Source of the DNA: Pseudomonas fulva 12-X
Lineage (GTDB): Bacteria; Pseudomonadota; Gammaproteobacteria; Pseudomonadales; Pseudomonadaceae
DNA length: 64,000 bases
NCBI RefSeq assembly: GCF_000213805.1
Contig: NC_015556.1
Location: 1,798,001-1,862,000, forward strand
Direction of reading: 5' to 3'
Below, in pieces: positions 62,128-64,000 of the stretch. Position numbers and translations under genes: made by a program. The notes below the pieces were generated by a model. It worked only from the letters and a program-made list of their open reading frames with translations. It did not search any database and was not told the origin of the DNA. Every line of letters begins with the position of its first letter. Position 1 is the first letter of the stretch.

Positions 62128-62321
62128 GCGTCGGGCGCCTGAAAGATGGCTTCGATAGGGCGCCCGAACAGCCGGGCGATCTTGAAGGCCAAGGGCAGGC
62201 TGGGGTCATAGCGGCCGGTTTCGATGGCGTTCACCGTCTGCCGGGAGACGCCCAGGCGTTCGCCCAGCTCAGCCTGGGACCAGCCCTGGCCATTGCGCAA
62301 TTCGCGCACATGGTTGATCAC
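62124..62321 (-). CDS. Small XRE-type HTH regulator
   Basis: A 65-residue helix-turn-helix protein: VRELRNGQGWSQAELGERLGVSRQTVNAIETGRYDPSLPLAFKIARLFG is the whole domain, as in YozG/YgzD-like regulators. It begins with GTG at 62321 (GGAGG with 8 nt spacing), overlapping the stop of the membrane protein gene (GTGA) and ending in an overlap with zapE. Such small regulators are often paired with small membrane proteins and repress their own operon; two GCTTTACA repeats upstream of the pair are candidate sites. Confidence 0.9.
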   Translation of the reverse strand: MINHVRELRNGQGWSQAELGERLGVSRQTVNAIETGRYDPSLPLAFKIARLFGRPIEAIFQAPDA

Positions 62322-62695
62322 CGGTAACGCCTCCAGCCCAGCCACGCACCAAAGCCCCACAGAGCGGCGAGCAGCGGCCATACGAAGAACATCGACAGGC
62401 GCGGGAAACCGGCGGTTTCCAGAAAGCCGTAGCTGAAGGTGATCAGTGCCGTGCCGACGAACGCCAGCGCCAGCGCCTCCAGGTGAATCGCCCGGGCCAG
62501 TTCGTCTAGCTGGCGGATCTGGCGAATCACCGTGATGGCCACCACGATCATCGGAGCGATGGGGAGCAGGGCGCATAGTGTGCGTGCGATACCTTCGGAG
62601 AGCATCACCTGGGTCAGGCTGCTCACCGCTACGGCGATGACGTAGGCAGTTATCGCCAGGCTGAAGTGAATGACGAAGCGTTTGGAATCGGTCAT
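62318..62695 (-). CDS. Small membrane protein paired with the HTH regulator
   Basis: A 125-residue protein with four hydrophobic segments (about 9-29, 38-58, 76-94, 102-120), separated by short charged loops (RQIRQLDELARAIHLE). It resembles the DUF2178/YhdL-like membrane partners of YozG-type regulators, but no exact family is certain. The gene overlaps the regulator start by 4 bp. I chose MTDSKRF (62695) because it fits the natural start; an in-frame ATG at 62710 would add 5 residues. Confidence 0.82.
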   Translation of the reverse strand: MTDSKRFVIHFSLAITAYVIAVAVSSLTQVMLSEGIARTLCALLPIAPMIVVAITVIRQIRQLDELARAIHLEALALAFVGTALITFSYGFLETAGFPRLSMFFVWPLLAALWGFGAWLGWRRYR

Positions 62696-62721
62696 GGCAT
62701 CGCACCGCATATGGAAAGTTC

Positions 62722-62768
62722 GCTTTACACTAGCCGTGGTGATATCGGGTAGTCAAGCAAGCTTTACA
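62722..62768. promoter_or_regulatory. Two GCTTTACA direct repeats, candidate operator of the HTH pair
   Basis: GCTTTACA occurs at 62722-62729 and 62761-62768 (39 bp apart) in the spacer between the membrane protein gene and the divergent acetyltransferase gene. The complement TGTAAAGC is a typical XRE-type half-site. Binding by the 65-residue regulator is inferred. Confidence 0.45.
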
Positions 62769-62847
62769 TTCGGTGTGGTCTACGCCGGCATTGCCGAGTC
62801 GCCTTGCAGGCAAGTAGGCTGCGGCCCTTTCTTAGCGGAGCCTCATC

Positions 62848-63294
62848 ATGCCCATTCGCTCACGCCAACCAGCCGATCACGCTGTGTTGCTCGATATCTG
62901 GCACCGCGCCGTGCTGGCCACCCACGATTTTCTCAGTGCCGAGGATGTACAAAGCCTCTATCACCAGGTGGACGAGCTGTACCTGCCTGCGGTGACGGTG
63001 CAGGTCTGGACGGATGAGGCAGAGCAGGTGCGCGGCTTTATCGGCCTCAGCGACCGCCATGTGGAGATGCTCTTCGTCGATCCCGACTACCGCGGTCAGG
63101 GCGTGGGCTCGCAGTTGCTGGACGATGCCCGGAGGCGGCTCGGGCCACTGACTGTGGACGTCAACGAGCAGAACCCGGCCGCCCACGGCTTCTATCGCCA
63201 CTACGGTTTTCAGGACACCGGGCGTAGTGAATTGGACGGGGAAGGGCGGCCGTTTCCGCTGATCCATATGGCCTACCGGGGCGCGCCAGACTGA
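62848..63294 (+). CDS. GNAT-family N-acetyltransferase
   Basis: A 148-residue acetyltransferase. The acetyl-CoA binding motif is VDPDYRGQGVGSQLLDDARRR (about residues 77-97), followed by VDVNEQNPAAHGFYRHYGF, close to YjaB-type small acetyltransferases. The substrate is unknown. The ATG at 62848 has GGAGCC 6-11 nt upstream. It stands alone. Confidence 0.92.
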   Translation: MPIRSRQPADHAVLLDIWHRAVLATHDFLSAEDVQSLYHQVDELYLPAVTVQVWTDEAEQVRGFIGLSDRHVEMLFVDPDYRGQGVGSQLLDDARRRLGPLTVDVNEQNPAAHGFYRHYGFQDTGRSELDGEGRPFPLIHMAYRGAPD

Positions 63295-63427
63295 GCGTCA
63301 CAGAGCCGCCGAAAGCTCAGCCTATATAACTGTTATAAGCAAATTCTTACTCGGTATATGTCCTTTCGCTCCAAGTGGTTATCCTGCGCGCCTGACAAAT
63401 GAGCCGACAACGGCAATTGGGGCAGGT

Positions 63428-64000
63428 ATGGATTTTGGCGGTATGGGCTTCGTCGTGGCGGGGCTGGTGGTCGGCTTCATCGTGGGCATGACCGGCGTGG
63501 GCGGCGGTTCGCTGATGACGCCGATCCTGCTGTGGTTCGGCATCAACCCGGCGGCGGCCGTGGGCACCGATCTGCTGTACGCGGCGATCACCAAGGCGGG
63601 CGGCGTGTTCGTCCACCAGCGCAACCGCAATATCGACTGGAAGGTGACCGGTTGGCTGGCCGCCGGTAGCGTACCTGCGTCGTTGCTTACGCTGCTGGCG
63701 CTGACCCTACTGCCGGGCGATCAGCACGCCACCAACGCCCTGATCAAGAACGCCCTGGGTATCGTGTTGCTGCTGACCGCCACGGCGATTCTGTTCAAGA
63801 AACAGCTGTTTGCCTTCGCCAGCCGCCATGCCGGTGATGGCTTCCACTTCAGCCCGGCCCGCCTCAACGCGCTGACCGTGCTGGTAGGCGCGGTTCTCGG
63901 TTTCATGGTCACCCTGACCTCCATCGGCGCTGGCGCTCTGGGCACCGTGGCGCTGTTCCTGCTCTATCCGCTGATGGCCACGCGCCGCCTGGTCGGCACC
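63428..64000 (+). CDS. TauE/SafE (TSUP) family permease, 3' end outside the window
   Basis: A partial gene of 191 codons, cut by the window end. It starts MDFGGMGFVVAGLVVGFIVGMTGVGGGSLMTPILL, the signature first repeat of the TSUP/TauE family, and continues with HQRNRNIDW and further hydrophobic segments including the second-repeat motif VGAVLGFMVTLTSIGAGALG. The family exports sulfite, sulfonates or organosulfur anions. The ATG at 63428 has GGGGCAGGT upstream. Confidence 0.9.
   Translation, partial: MDFGGMGFVVAGLVVGFIVGMTGVGGGSLMTPILLWFGINPAAAVGTDLLYAAITKAGGVFVHQRNRNIDWKVTGWLAAGSVPASLLTLLALTLLPGDQHATNALIKNALGIVLLLTATAILFKKQLFAFASRHAGDGFHFSPARLNALTVLVGAVLGFMVTLTSIGAGALGTVALFLLYPLMATRRLVGT

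Overview
The window is a piece of a high-GC gammaproteobacterial chromosome, almost certainly Pseudomonas. Pointers are the liuRABCDE leucine/isovalerate operon with atoB close by, an OprD-family porin next to tctCBA, the FAN1-type nuclease/helicase pair, and many acidic or short proteins of the Pseudomonas type. No tRNA, rRNA, CRISPR array, transposase gene or prophage was seen. I do not assign a species.

Layout. (1) 1-6.4 kb: housekeeping genes: a cytosolic M14 carboxypeptidase, two hypotheticals, and a translationally coupled VRR-NUC (FAN1-like) nuclease plus a DinG/XPD-like helicase with an N-terminal PD-(D/E)XK nuclease domain. (2) 6.5-11.4 kb: a signalling island: PAS histidine kinase, double-domain KaiC-like ATPase, single-domain response regulator and hybrid histidine kinase. 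(3) 12.0-33.9 kb: a Wzx/Wzy-type exopolysaccharide locus with a colanic-acid-like sugar set: GDP-mannose (ManC), GDP-fucose (Gmd, Fcl, Gmm), UDP-glucuronate (Ugd), a WcaJ-type initiating transferase and a pyruvyl transferase. A long minus-strand operon (33.9 to 16.7 kb) carries export, kinase/phosphatase, initiation, sugar-nucleotide, polymerase and glycosyltransferase genes. A short plus-strand operon (12.0-15.6 kb) carries a nitroreductase-like protein, the flippase and the pyruvyl transferase. The two converge on a ~715 bp imperfect palindrome. A sigma-54-like promoter lies upstream of the long operon. (4) 34.7-46.7 kb: a tricarboxylate uptake and catabolism region: D-2-hydroxyacid dehydrogenase, TctA/TctB/TctC, an OprD-type porin, two PrpF/GalD-like isomerases on either side of a LysR regulator, a DctA-type symporter and a CitMHS transporter. 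(5) 46.8-48.0 kb: small stress or hypothetical genes. (6) 48.3-55.2 kb: the liu operon with a clear LiuR operator. (7) 55.5-64.0 kb: an FKBP lipoprotein, DUF1232 protein, AtoB thiolase, lipid A acyltransferase, patatin, ZapE, a membrane protein/HTH regulator pair, a GNAT acetyltransferase and a TauE/SafE permease cut by the window end.

Two copies of a 134 bp MITE-like repeat lie in opposite orientation at 11781-11914 and 48024-48157, bracketing the exopolysaccharide and tricarboxylate regions. The best candidates for new biology are the KaiC/histidine-kinase island, the exopolysaccharide locus with its palindrome and long leader, and the doubled PrpF tricarboxylate locus.
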